This document shows, piece after piece, positions 27,194-36,256 of a stretch of 64,000 nt of DNA (position 1 is its first letter; every line of letters begins with the position of its first letter). The position numbers were made by a program, and so were the translations under genes. Below the pieces are notes generated by a model that saw only the letters and a program-made list of their open reading frames with translations, made no database searches and was not told the origin of the DNA. Source of the DNA: Lysobacterales bacterium (GTDB taxonomy: Bacteria; Pseudomonadota; Gammaproteobacteria; Xanthomonadales; SZUA-38); the NCBI GenBank assembly GCA_030065125.1, contig JASJDM010000005.1:46807-110806 (forward strand), read 5' to 3'.

Positions 27194-27610
27194 ATGATCG
27201 GAAAGGTTCGGGACATCATGTCCCATCGATTGGTTTCGGTGACCCCAGACGATACGCTGGCGCAGATTCGCAAGATATTCGATAACCTGAATATCCACCA
27301 CGTGCTGGTGGTCGAGGACAACGAGATCATGGGCGTCATCTCCGACCGTGACATCCTTCGCAATCTCAGTCCGTACGTGGACACTCTTGGGGCTACACCT
27401 CACGACAACGATACCTTGGCACGGCGGGCTCACCAGATCATGACCCGGCACCCCCGGACCATCAGCAGCGATCTGGACATCACCGAAGCCGGCAAAGTCC
27501 TGCTGCAGAGTGACTTTTCCTGCCTGCCCGTGGTCGACGACCAGGACCAGCCCATTGGCATCGTCACCTGGCACGACATCCTTCGGGCAGTCCTGTCCCA
27601 GACCCGGTAG
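27194..27610 (+). CDS. Tandem CBS-domain protein
   Basis: A 138-residue stand-alone pair of CBS domains (about 8-62 and 77-135), with VTPDDTLAQIRKIFDNLNIHHVLVVEDNEIMGVISDRDIL for the first repeat and PIGIVTWHDIL in the second. Such modules bind adenosyl nucleotides and act as sensors. The downstream gene begins two bases after the stop, so they are probably one operon. The partner protein is unknown. Confidence 0.85.
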   Translation: MIGKVRDIMSHRLVSVTPDDTLAQIRKIFDNLNIHHVLVVEDNEIMGVISDRDILRNLSPYVDTLGATPHDNDTLARRAHQIMTRHPRTISSDLDITEAGKVLLQSDFSCLPVVDDQDQPIGIVTWHDILRAVLSQTR

Positions 27611-27612
27611 CC

Positions 27613-28749
27613 ATGGGCGGGATTGCCAGATGGTCCGGCGCAGCAGTGCTGTTGCTGCTGGCTTACCTGGCCTTCTGGCCCGTACCCATTGAACCGGTAT
27701 CGTGGATCGCGCCGGAGAATCCGGGCTACACCGGCGACCATGTCCGCAACAACGGCCTCAGCGCCATCGAGCTGCTGTCCATTGGAGACCACCTGCACGG
27801 TCCCGAGGACGTCACCCGTGACAGGCACGGGCGACTGTACGTGTCCACGCTGGAAGGGGCCATCGTCCGCCTGGATCCGGACGGCGCAAACCCTGAACCC
27901 TGGGCTGATACCGGCGGCCGCCCCCTGGGCATCGCCTTTGATCCCCGTGGGGTGCTGTGGGTAGCCGACGCCTATCGCGGACTGATGTCGGTGACTCCCG
28001 GGGGAAAGGTCGAACTGCGCTCCACCGAAGCCGACGGCATCCCGATTCGCTACGCTGACGACGTGGACGCGGCGCCGGACGGGCTGGTCTACTTCACCGA
28101 TGCGACAACGCGGTTTGGCGCGGAGGCCAGCGGCGGCACCTACCCGGCCAGCCTGCTGGATATCATGGAGCACCGGCTGTCCGGCCGATTGCTGGTGTAC
28201 GACCCGGCCCGGGATCAAACCCGAACCGTGCTGAGCCAGCTCAGTTTCGCCAACGGCGTTGCGGTCAGCCCGGACGGCGCCTTCCTGCTGGTCAACGAGA
28301 CCGGAACTTACCGGGTCATTCGCTACTGGCTGCAAGGTAACCGCAAAGGGCAGCACGAGGTTTTTGTGGATCAATTGCCCGGTTTCCCTGACAATATCTC
28401 CACCGGCCACCAGGGGCGATTCTGGGTAGCCCTGGTATCACCCCGCAATGCCCTGCTGGACCGCCTGTCCGACAAGCCCTGGCTGCGCTCCGTAGTCCAG
28501 AGGCTGCCCGGCTGGCTCCGGCCCGAAGCGGTACCCTATGGTCACATCGTGGCGTTCGACGCTGACGGTAAGGTGGTGCTGGATCTGCAGGATCCCGCAG
28601 GGACCTACCCACTGAACACCAGCGTGCTGGAGACCGAGGAGTACCTGTACCTTGGCAGCCTGGTCAGCCCCAGCATTGGGCGCCTGAAAAACCCGCTTTC
28701 GGGGGCGGCTGCAAACGGGCATGCCGGCGGCCGGTCCGGCCGCCGGTGA
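27613..28749 (+). CDS. Strictosidine-synthase/SMP-30-like beta-propeller protein
   Basis: A 378-residue protein with an N-terminal membrane anchor or signal (about 8-25) and a six-bladed propeller of the strictosidine synthase/gluconolactonase group (GPEDVTRDRHGRLYVST, FANGVAVSPDGAFLLVNET, and LPGFPDNIS near 255). Animal homologues such as APMAP and bacterial relatives hydrolyse esters or lactones. The active site is not resolved here, and plant-type strictosidine synthesis is not expected. Confidence 0.8.
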   Translation: MGGIARWSGAAVLLLLAYLAFWPVPIEPVSWIAPENPGYTGDHVRNNGLSAIELLSIGDHLHGPEDVTRDRHGRLYVSTLEGAIVRLDPDGANPEPWADTGGRPLGIAFDPRGVLWVADAYRGLMSVTPGGKVELRSTEADGIPIRYADDVDAAPDGLVYFTDATTRFGAEASGGTYPASLLDIMEHRLSGRLLVYDPARDQTRTVLSQLSFANGVAVSPDGAFLLVNETGTYRVIRYWLQGNRKGQHEVFVDQLPGFPDNISTGHQGRFWVALVSPRNALLDRLSDKPWLRSVVQRLPGWLRPEAVPYGHIVAFDADGKVVLDLQDPAGTYPLNTSVLETEEYLYLGSLVSPSIGRLKNPLSGAAANGHAGGRSGRR

Positions 28750-29073
28750 TGCGCCACTAACCCGCATATTTCACCAGTTGGCGGATTTACTCCGGGCATC
28801 CTGCCCTCCGCCCTTCGGGCCCACCTTTTGCAGTTCAAGCCGCTCCTGCGGCTTAGTGTCGGTTGATATCGCGAGTGCAGCTTGTTTGATCGCGATTGAA
28901 GCCATAGCCCAGCTATGGCGAAAGCGGGATCGGGCAAGATGTGCCGCGAAATCAGGCGACACACCGCCAGCGGAACAATCTGTATTTTTCGTATCGAAAC
29001 CGTTTCTTTTCTAAATCCGTCAAATTGAAATGATAAAAGGCATTCCGAAAGCGAAACTGGTGAATCATGCGGG
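28750..29073. other. 324-base gap with a cluster of perfect hairpins
   Basis: No gene is supported. Four inverted repeats occur in 110 bases: GCCC-TTC-GGGC at 28810-28820, AAGCCGC/GCGGCTT (28837-28854), ATCGCGA/TCGCGAT (28868-28896), and GCCATAGC/GCTATGGC (28901-28919). After 28980 the DNA turns visibly AT-richer up to the peroxidase stop. This could be a structured RNA, a decayed mobile element, or a bidirectional terminator region. Confidence 0.5.
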
Positions 29074-30483
29074 CTAATCAGCCACTGGCAGGCCGCTGGG
29101 CACCCGATTGGGTACGTCCGTGCGAAGCTGGGTGATTGCCCTGGTATCGGTCAGGGCGTGCAAAAAACTGATCAGGTCCCGTATGTCACCATCGGACAAG
29201 GCCACTGGCGCTATTTCAACGGCTTCAGCTATGGCCTGGCGTCTTGCCGGGTCGTTCTGTACTACAAAATCCCCGGACAGATGGCCTGCGGGCGGCAATA
29301 CCCCTTCAGCGGTGTCGTAACTGGCCAGGCTGCTGCGCGGACTGGCGTGGTGGCGGACGACGGATTCGAGAGAGTTAAAGGCGCCGTCGTGTCCCCATGG
29401 ACCGGACAGGGCCACGTTGCGCAGGGTGGGCACCCGGAAACGGAACCGGTCAGCCGGATCACCCGTCACCCGTTCCCGGCCGAAATCATCATGACCGTCG
29501 GCAAATCCCGGCTGGTCGTCCCCCTTGCCCGGCCCAATCTGGGGAACACCAATGGCATAAAATTTCTGATCCGTCTGCAGGACACCGGCGTGGCAGCCGC
29601 TGCAGCCGGCCCGGCCATAGAACAGAATCAGGCCTCGCCCGGTGGAGGCTGACAGCGCGCGCCAGTCACCCTTCAGCCAGCGGTCGAACGGGCTGTCGTC
29701 GAAACGCCAGGCAACGGCTTCGAAGGAGCCAATGGCCCTGGCGGCATGCGCGTAGGTGATGTCAGCCGCGCGGTTGATATCGTCAAAGGCGTCAATAAAC
29801 AGATCGACATACTCAGGGATAGCCCGCAAACGCTGTGCCAGCTGGTCCCAGACGCCACCCGGGCCTGCCAGATGGCCGTCCGCCGCCGCATCAGCGACGG
29901 GGTTTTCACCGGCCTGGCCCGCCATTTCCGTCCCCGAGGTCACGGGAAACATGGCCTGGACTTCGATGACGTGCTCGAATCCCAGGGGCAGATCGTCGCC
30001 TGCCGGGTTGAGAAAACCACTGGGCTGGGTCACATCCCGCTGGATCCGACCATCGTGGAACATCGTATCGATAGAGAGGGCACCCAGATTGAACACTGGC
30101 GGCGCGTTGCGGGGAACCCGCTCGTGGATCAGGGTGGCGCCCTTGCCGGCGTCCCGGGCGGGCCCCAGTCCCAGGCCGCCCTCACCCACCGGCAGTGAAA
30201 GTGCATCACCGGTGCCGGTCAGGCCATGATGGCAGGTGGCACAGGAGATATTCATATTGCCGCTGAGAATCTTGTCGAAAAACAGCAGCCGACCCAGTTC
30301 GACCCGCTCCGGGTAGCCGAAAAAGTCCGCATCGGTCAGGGGTTCTGGCAGCCACCGGGCAATGGCCTTCAAATCATGATCCAGCTTGCCCGCCGGCCCA
30401 AACGGCGCTTTGTCTGCGGCCACCAGTGCGGCCAATGGCGTGGTCAACAACAGAATTCCCAGTAAAACCCGAAGTTGAGTCAT
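29074..30483 (-). CDS. Di-haem cytochrome c peroxidase / MauG-family protein
   Basis: A 469-residue exported protein (signal peptide to about residue 23) with two c-type haem motifs, CATCH at 81-85 and CSGCH at 294-298, in the order and spacing of the CCP/MauG family. Ligand-type segments such as RVPTLRNVALSGPWGHDGAF follow. Members reduce hydrogen peroxide or carry out post-translational oxidations in the periplasm. The region from about 175 to 215 looks like a lineage-specific insertion. No methylamine-dehydrogenase genes are nearby, so the specific substrate is open. Confidence 0.88.
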   Translation of the reverse strand: MTQLRVLLGILLLTTPLAALVAADKAPFGPAGKLDHDLKAIARWLPEPLTDADFFGYPERVELGRLLFFDKILSGNMNISCATCHHGLTGTGDALSLPVGEGGLGLGPARDAGKGATLIHERVPRNAPPVFNLGALSIDTMFHDGRIQRDVTQPSGFLNPAGDDLPLGFEHVIEVQAMFPVTSGTEMAGQAGENPVADAAADGHLAGPGGVWDQLAQRLRAIPEYVDLFIDAFDDINRAADITYAHAARAIGSFEAVAWRFDDSPFDRWLKGDWRALSASTGRGLILFYGRAGCSGCHAGVLQTDQKFYAIGVPQIGPGKGDDQPGFADGHDDFGRERVTGDPADRFRFRVPTLRNVALSGPWGHDGAFNSLESVVRHHASPRSSLASYDTAEGVLPPAGHLSGDFVVQNDPARRQAIAEAVEIAPVALSDGDIRDLISFLHALTDTRAITQLRTDVPNRVPSGLPVAD

Positions 30484-30638
30484 GGATTCAAGCTCCTCTT
30501 TGCATGTGTTGTCCCCAATGGGACGCGCATTTTCACGGCGTTTCGAATCAGGATATCCACCTCATCACACGCCGGCATACGTGAATCTCCCAATTGTCCC
30601 GCCGAGCATCAAGGCAGCTCCGCCGTTGCCGGGCGCCG

Positions 30639-30989
30639 TCAACGGTTCACGATGACCACGTATTGACCCAGCTGCGCCAGCCGGCCACGCAGGCGGGCAA
30701 TATTGTCATCCAGGATCGGGGTGTCGGGACGATTGCCCTTCAGACCCTCGTTGACCCGTTTCTCAACGGAGTAGGCCACGGCCAGGCTCACCGCCAGCCA
30801 TTCATGGTCCTGCTCCTGGATCTTCTTGCGCCATTCAGCGGCCGGACCGACCCGGTTGAACTGCTCGTGCTGCTGCAGCTTTTCCTGGGACCAGCCAATA
30901 ATGTTGGATTCCAGCGCTGACCGGTTCTGGGCGTCGGCCGGTGCCATTGCCACCAGCGCCATGACCAGGAATAAAACTCGAAGTGCCAT
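30639..30989 (-). CDS. Small secreted protein of unknown function
   Basis: A 116-residue protein starting MALRVLFLVMALVAMAPADAQ, with a clear signal peptide and a GGAGG ribosome-binding site just upstream on the minus strand. A 38-residue upstream extension of the frame is disregarded. The mature part is helical and charged (WSQEKLQQHEQFNRVGPAAEW). No family is recognised. It sits between the TonB receptor and the peroxidase on the same strand. Confidence 0.65.
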   Translation of the reverse strand: MALRVLFLVMALVAMAPADAQNRSALESNIIGWSQEKLQQHEQFNRVGPAAEWRKKIQEQDHEWLAVSLAVAYSVEKRVNEGLKGNRPDTPILDDNIARLRGRLAQLGQYVVIVNR

Positions 30990-31125
30990 CTCTACCTCCT
31001 GTATCACCGAAGCCCCTACGATAGCACCATGCTGCCGAGACGGCTCATTCGGGCGAGGGGCTCGCGCGCAAGCCGCGATGTTTATCTTGAAACCCGGGAT
31101 CAAGCGGATTTACCCAATTAATGTG

Positions 31126-31155
31126 GTAAAAAAAAGGCCCGGCGAGTGCCGGGCC
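31126..31155 (-). terminator. Rho-independent terminator of the TonB receptor gene
   Basis: On the minus strand, a GGCCCGGC/GCCGGGCC stem with a short ACTC-type loop is followed directly by eight T residues. It lies about 25 bases past the receptor stop codon. Confidence 0.92.
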
Positions 31156-31178
31156 CTGAAGTCTGGATCAACTGCGGA

Positions 31179-33626
31179 TCAGAAGCTGTAGGTCAGCCTC
31201 ACACCCAGGTTTCTGGGAGCACCCACGAACTGGCCGTAAGACCGCAGCGTAAACCCACCGATGATGTTGCCGGGACCGGTTTGCTCGTCCTGCAGAAAAC
31301 GGCGGCTGGTCCGGGTGCCGACGACGTAGTACTCGTCGAACAGGTTGTCTACGTAGGCCTGCACCGTCCAGTTGTCCTTGGCGAAGGTGGCCGACAAGTG
31401 GTGGACGTCGTAACTCGGAACGGCTTCACCACCCCGGTCACCCGGGTTGCCGTCACTGTCCACCAGGGTGTCCTCGTCCCCGCCCGGGATGTTGAAAATA
31501 TCACCGGAGTAAATAAAGCCGTAGTTCACAGTCAGGTCCACATCATCCCAGACCGTGGTGTCATAGGTGATGTTGAAGGTACCCTGGTGCTCGGCGTGAC
31601 CCGGCAGTCGGGTTCCAGACAGCGCGTCAAACGGCCCAACCAATCCTGGTGCATTCTCAGTCAGTTTCGCGTTGGTGTACGCATAGGTGGCCGAGGCCTC
31701 CCAGTTGTCGTTGATCAGCCAGCGGCCCTGGAACTCCAGGCCCTTGCTTTCGGCCGCACTGCCGTTACCGGTAATGGGCAGGTTGCCGAGGTCGGTCACG
31801 GTGTCCACCTGCAGGTCCTTCCAATCGATAAAGAACAGCGCCACGTTGGCGTTGAAGGTTCCGTCAGCCAACAACCCCTTGTAGCCGATCTCGTAGTTAT
31901 CGATGGTGTCGGGGTCGATGAACACCTCATCTTCCTGGGCACACAGCTGCTGGTTGGGGCTGGCCAGCTGTTCCGGAGTACATTCCGGAACCGAGTTGAC
32001 CCCGCCGTTGCGGTAGCCCTCGGAGTAAGTGAAGTACACCATGTTGTCCTCGTCCACGTCGTACGCCACGTTGAACTTGAACAGATCACCCGAGTCGTCC
32101 CCGGCGTTCTCACCGAACGAAACCGTCTCCAGGCGCACATCCTGGGGCGCACCCAGGAACACAGTCTCAAACAGGGGCAAACCGAAGCCGCCGCGGTTAT
32201 TGACCTCGAAATCATAACGACGGTAGCCGATGGTGGCTTCCCACTTTTCGTTGATGTCATAGGTAACCTCACCGTAGAAGGCCTCCTCGGTTTCATCGGT
32301 GAAGGTCAACTGGATGTATTCCAACGAGTCCGGCCGCAGCTGGACACCGCCGAAGTTGTCAACCGCGAACTGGTCAAAGCCCGGGGTGAATTCTTCACTG
32401 ATGAAGTCGGAGAACACGTCGTTGTTGAAGTAACCGGCCACCCATGAGATGGGGCCATCGTGCTGTGAGGTCAGGCGGACTTCCAGGGTATCCACCTCTT
32501 CGATGCCTGCTTCACGGGTGAAGGAGGAAAAGGTCGGGAAGGCCTCGTAGCCATATTCGAAGTTGAGCAGCAGGTCGGTCTGGTCGCGCTGACCCAGTTC
32601 TTCGTATTCAGACTCACCGTAGACGAAAGTCAGTTCGGCCCAGCCCAGGTCGGCTGCGGCTTCGATGCTGAGCAGTTCGTTCTGGTAGTCGTTGGGCTCC
32701 TCGTAACGCAGGCCGGATTCATAGCGGCCGGTTCCAAACGACAGCCGGTTGTTGATCTGCCGGCCCTCGGCCTCGGTGTCCTGATAGTAATACCACAAGC
32801 TGGCGTCCAGCCAGTCGGTGGGCGTCCAGCGCAGGTTGAGGCGGGCCGAGATGGTCTCCTCGCCGTTGGCGTCCTCCACCCGGCGCAGGTTTGCATCCCG
32901 GTCAGATGGGCTGGGCTCCGGATTGGAAACACCAGCCTCGCGAACCACGAAGTTGTAGTCGATGAAACCCTCGTCATCCAGGCGGTCCACGTTCAGGCGC
33001 ATGGCCAGGGTGTCCTCCACCAGCGGGATGTTCATGGTCAGCCCCGCCTCGGTCGTGATGCCGTCGCTTTCCTCGTTCTGGCTCATACCGCCGCGCAGGT
33101 CCACGGTAAAGCCATCAGAGTAATCCGCCCGCTTGGGGATGTAGCGGATGGCACCGCCCATGGTGCCCTGGCCATACAGTGTGCCCTGGGGTCCAATCAG
33201 CACTTCGACCCGCTCCAGGTCAATGGGCTTGAGGTCAACCTGCAGCGGGATTTCACCCAGGTAGGTGGCCACGGTGTCGCTGCTGAATCCCGGGCCAAGG
33301 CCAGACGTATTCAGACCACGCACCAGGATATCGGGAATTTCGTCCCGGGGACCCCGGTCAATGACGGTCAGGCCGGGCACGTAATTGGCGATCTCAGCCA
33401 CGCCGAACAGGCGCAGGTCTTCGATTTTTTCGTTGCTGACCGCGGCAATGTTGATGGGGATATCCTGCACGCTCTCCTCGCGTCGCGAAGAGGTCACGAT
33501 GATTTCTTCCAACACTGCGTCCTGGGCCAGTACAGCCGGCACAGCGGAGATACCCAGGGTAGGCAGCAGCGCCAGCGATACCGCTCGGGATAGCGGATTT
33601 CGTTTCATGGTTTTGAATTTTCGCAT
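31179..33626 (-). CDS. TonB-dependent outer-membrane receptor
   Basis: An 815-residue receptor with a signal peptide (1-35), a TonB-box-like EEIIVTSSR at 40-48, a plug domain (QDIPINIAAVSNEKIEDL to about 170) and a 22-strand barrel ending in the outer-membrane signature VRLTYSF. The start could also be Met7. The class with EIIVTSSRREE is common in marine gammaproteobacteria and sphingomonads and takes up varied substrates; the ligand is unknown. It lies 155 bases downstream of a sulfotransferase gene on the same strand, a pairing often seen. Confidence 0.93.
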   Translation of the reverse strand: MRKFKTMKRNPLSRAVSLALLPTLGISAVPAVLAQDAVLEEIIVTSSRREESVQDIPINIAAVSNEKIEDLRLFGVAEIANYVPGLTVIDRGPRDEIPDILVRGLNTSGLGPGFSSDTVATYLGEIPLQVDLKPIDLERVEVLIGPQGTLYGQGTMGGAIRYIPKRADYSDGFTVDLRGGMSQNEESDGITTEAGLTMNIPLVEDTLAMRLNVDRLDDEGFIDYNFVVREAGVSNPEPSPSDRDANLRRVEDANGEETISARLNLRWTPTDWLDASLWYYYQDTEAEGRQINNRLSFGTGRYESGLRYEEPNDYQNELLSIEAAADLGWAELTFVYGESEYEELGQRDQTDLLLNFEYGYEAFPTFSSFTREAGIEEVDTLEVRLTSQHDGPISWVAGYFNNDVFSDFISEEFTPGFDQFAVDNFGGVQLRPDSLEYIQLTFTDETEEAFYGEVTYDINEKWEATIGYRRYDFEVNNRGGFGLPLFETVFLGAPQDVRLETVSFGENAGDDSGDLFKFNVAYDVDEDNMVYFTYSEGYRNGGVNSVPECTPEQLASPNQQLCAQEDEVFIDPDTIDNYEIGYKGLLADGTFNANVALFFIDWKDLQVDTVTDLGNLPITGNGSAAESKGLEFQGRWLINDNWEASATYAYTNAKLTENAPGLVGPFDALSGTRLPGHAEHQGTFNITYDTTVWDDVDLTVNYGFIYSGDIFNIPGGDEDTLVDSDGNPGDRGGEAVPSYDVHHLSATFAKDNWTVQAYVDNLFDEYYVVGTRTSRRFLQDEQTGPGNIIGGFTLRSYGQFVGAPRNLGVRLTYSF

Positions 33627-33781
33627 CAGAAAAGTCCGTTAATGAATTGAAATGAAGGCTAGGGTCGGGGAACAGGGGAGGTTTTAACACAAAGTTAACG
33701 GGAAGCGCACTGCCATATTTACCCCTGGCTTCTGAACTTTTTACATATCAATAACTTGGATATCCATCTGGCTCATTTCGG

Positions 33782-35356
33782 TCACGCCTCCAGCCCCAAA
33801 ATCCGCCTGGCGCCGGCCAGGTGAGACTCGTAGCGGCGCCACCGCTCCAGCGCATCCCGGTACAAGCCCCGACGGACCTGCACCGCACTGGCAGTGGCCA
33901 CCGCCGACGGGTTAGACGCAAAGTCCACGCAGGCCGGGTCCCAGGGCAGGCCCAGGAAATCCACCAGTCGCCGAGCCTCGCCTTCCAGGTCATCCACCAC
34001 CGATTCGTAGTCCACCAGGGTCACCCGGCCGGGAAAACGCTCGGCCCAGAGTGCCCTCAGGTCGAGGAACCCGCGGCAGAAGCGCGCGGTGTCTTCCAGG
34101 TCCAGAGCATAGTTGTAGTAGGAGTAATCCACCGCAAACAGCTGCCGGAAGTTGCCGATCACGGTATCCAGGGGGTGCCGGCGCAGAATGATCACTCGGG
34201 CCTGGGGCAGCGACCGCAGGATAAAACCCACCAGCAGGAAGTTAAGCGGATTCTTGTCGATGAAGTGATCCGTGGAGCCGGTCATGGGTCGCGTGGATTC
34301 CAGGTAAGCCCGGCCGACCTGGGCCGGGTCAGTCCGGAGGCCCGCCTGGATGGTTTCCACGTCGATGACCCCGCGGCTCCGGGTCGCGGCAGCCCGTTTC
34401 AGGGCCAGAGGGAACTGCTGCAGCTCACCGGCCGACTGCACCGCCGGGTGGGAGGTCAGGATGCGTTCTACCAGGGTTGTTCCCGAGCGCGGCATCCCCA
34501 CGATGAACACGGGTTCCGGGGTGTCGTATCCGGCGGCCCGCGGAAGCTCTGAAGAAAAGGTGCTTCGCAGCTGATCGAACAGGGCCTGGTCACGGTCGAA
34601 GGAATACCCCAGGGCCTGCCGCTTGCGTGATTTCGGCTCAATCAATGCCTGTATCGCCTCATCAAAACGCTCCAGCGATTCGTAGCGCCGGGCCAGGGCG
34701 TGGCCCAGGTGCAGGGCACCGTCCAGGTCCGCCGGGTCCAGGGAAGCACGCAGGGATTCCAGGGCAGCCAGGTGCCCGTATTCTTCCGAATCGTCCATCT
34801 GCTGTGCCAGCGCCGAGTGAGCGCGCCACATCCGGGGCGCCAGCCCGATGGCCCGCTTCAGGTCGTCATTGGACTCCTCTACCCGCCCCACAAACTTGCG
34901 GGAGGCCGCCCGGTTGAACAGGAAATCCGGCCGGTCGGGTTTGTGCGCCACGGCCAGGTCAAACAGCGGCAGCGCCTCGGGGTGCCGGTTCAGCCGGCTC
35001 AGCACGACGCCAAGGGTATCGGCCGTGAGCGGGTCCTTGATCTCCCGGGACAGGGCCTGGTCCGCCGCGGCATGGGCCTGGGGGAACTGGCTGGCCTGGG
35101 TCAGGCAGCGCGCCAGGTGACAGTGGTACTCGGCCGGCCCGTTGTCCCTTTCCAGGGCCTGGCGCATCAGCTCGATGGCTTTGCCCAGCTGGCCGGCCGC
35201 CGCCGCGATGATGCCCAGCAGGAACCAGGAGTCGGCGAAAGCTGGTGCCCGGCGGGCAATGTTCGCGCACAGCTGGTGGGCGCCGCGCAGGTCGCCCCGA
35301 TTGAGCAACTGCTGCGCCTTTTGGTGGTCTCGCGCCAGGGCGGGGTCCAGTTTCAA
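33782..35356 (-). CDS. TPR-repeat sulfotransferase
   Basis: A 524-residue protein. The N-terminal 240 residues are tetratricopeptide-like helical repeats. The C-terminal half is a PAPS-dependent sulfotransferase with the 5'-phosphosulfate loop IVGMPRSGTTLV (285-296) and a RVIILRRHPLDTVIGNF segment corresponding to the 3'-phosphate-binding region. It transfers sulfate, possibly to a tyrosine or carbohydrate of a surface molecule. The neighbour is a TonB receptor, which suggests, but does not prove, a functional link. Confidence 0.88.
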   Translation of the reverse strand: MKLDPALARDHQKAQQLLNRGDLRGAHQLCANIARRAPAFADSWFLLGIIAAAAGQLGKAIELMRQALERDNGPAEYHCHLARCLTQASQFPQAHAAADQALSREIKDPLTADTLGVVLSRLNRHPEALPLFDLAVAHKPDRPDFLFNRAASRKFVGRVEESNDDLKRAIGLAPRMWRAHSALAQQMDDSEEYGHLAALESLRASLDPADLDGALHLGHALARRYESLERFDEAIQALIEPKSRKRQALGYSFDRDQALFDQLRSTFSSELPRAAGYDTPEPVFIVGMPRSGTTLVERILTSHPAVQSAGELQQFPLALKRAAATRSRGVIDVETIQAGLRTDPAQVGRAYLESTRPMTGSTDHFIDKNPLNFLLVGFILRSLPQARVIILRRHPLDTVIGNFRQLFAVDYSYYNYALDLEDTARFCRGFLDLRALWAERFPGRVTLVDYESVVDDLEGEARRLVDFLGLPWDPACVDFASNPSAVATASAVQVRRGLYRDALERWRRYESHLAGARRILGLEA

Positions 35357-35498
35357 TAATTTGTCCCAAGGCGGAAAACGCCACAGTTTATACCCTGATC
35401 TCAGCGGGTTCTTTACCGGACTTTACAGAACAACCGGTACACCGAAGTTGCCGGCCTGCGTTTTAACCAGTGCAGACCGCACTAACATGGAGCGAGAC

Positions 35499-35819
35499 AT
35501 GAAGGAACTGACGATTACCGCAAGCCTGCTGCTGGCAGGACTGTTGTTCAGCGGGGCCGCCGCCGCCGATCCCCTGCGGGTGGACCAGAGGCAGGCCAAC
35601 CAGGCCCAGCGCATCGCCAACGGCGTGCAAAGTGGCCAGCTCACGGGTTACGAGGCACACCAGCTTATCCACCAGCAGGCGCACATCCGCAAAACGGAGC
35701 GACGTTTCAGGAGCGACGGCGTGCTGACCCGGGGTGAGAAGATCCGCCTGGAGCACAAACAGGATGTGGCCAGCCACAATATCTACCGGCAGAAGCACGA
35801 CCGTCAGCGACGAGGCTGA
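35499..35819 (+). CDS. Small secreted basic protein, unknown
   Basis: A 106-residue product starting MKELTITASLLLAGLLFSGAAAA, a clear signal peptide. GGAG lies six bases upstream of this ATG; an ATG four codons earlier overlaps that site and is less likely. The mature protein is rich in Gln, His, Arg and Lys (HQLIHQQAHIRKTERRFRSD, HKQDVASHNIYRQKH). It resembles small periplasmic helical proteins of unknown role. The frame extends far upstream without homology-like features, and that part is rejected. Confidence 0.75.
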   Translation: MKELTITASLLLAGLLFSGAAAADPLRVDQRQANQAQRIANGVQSGQLTGYEAHQLIHQQAHIRKTERRFRSDGVLTRGEKIRLEHKQDVASHNIYRQKHDRQRRG

Positions 35820-35835
35820 CCCCCCTGGGCGGCTG

Positions 35836-35853
35836 GCTCCGCGTCAGCGGAGC
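35836..35853. terminator. Hairpin between convergent genes
   Basis: GCTCCGC-gtca-GCGGAGC forms a perfect 7-bp stem between two convergent genes, with the TGA of the DksA-like gene falling in its loop. It may act as a bidirectional terminator, but there is no T-tract. Confidence 0.35.
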
Positions 35854-36110
35854 TGGCTGTCCTTGCTGCCGCGGCGGTTGATGGTGCTGGTCAGCCGCTG
35901 ATCCTCGTCCGTTGCCTCCTGGCAGCTGATGCATCGCTGCACGCCCGGGATGGCATTGCGGCGAGCCTCGGGGATATCTTCGCCACAGTCCACACAGTCC
36001 CGCCGGCTTTCACCCGTGCCCAGCTGACTGCGGGCATGTTTGACCGCATCCTCGACGCTGGCGTCAATCTGGTCCTGTACGGCACCGTCCCGTGACCATC
36101 CTCCGGCCAC
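35844..36110 (-). CDS. DksA/TraR-type C4 zinc-finger protein
   Basis: An 88-residue protein with a four-cysteine zinc finger CVDC(39-42)...CISC(60-63) in the RRDCVDCGEDIPEARR context, which is diagnostic of short TraR/DksA-like factors. Such proteins bind the RNA polymerase secondary channel. This small type lacks the long DksA coiled coil, so it would act more like phage or plasmid TraR. It diverges from the molybdopterin enzyme gene with about 146 bases between them. Confidence 0.88.
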   Translation of the reverse strand: MAGGWSRDGAVQDQIDASVEDAVKHARSQLGTGESRRDCVDCGEDIPEARRNAIPGVQRCISCQEATDEDQRLTSTINRRGSKDSQLR

Positions 36111-36256
36111 GGTCAGCTGATCTCGTCAATCAGATTCAACATGGTCTATTGATTATAGGCTGCTTGTCCGCCACGTGTGACACACCCGGTGGCGCAGCAA
36201 AAACTCGATCAGCGAAAGTGATAGGGTATCCACCCCGGCCAGCGTGAGAGACAGCC

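Noticed and set aside
31146..32447. 433-codon frame opposite the TonB receptor
   Set aside because: The receptor is well supported by TonB box, plug and barrel end; the opposite frame has no domain.
35142..35498. Upstream extension of the small secreted protein at 35499
   Set aside because: It is antisense to the sulfotransferase gene and precedes a clear signal peptide and ribosome-binding site.
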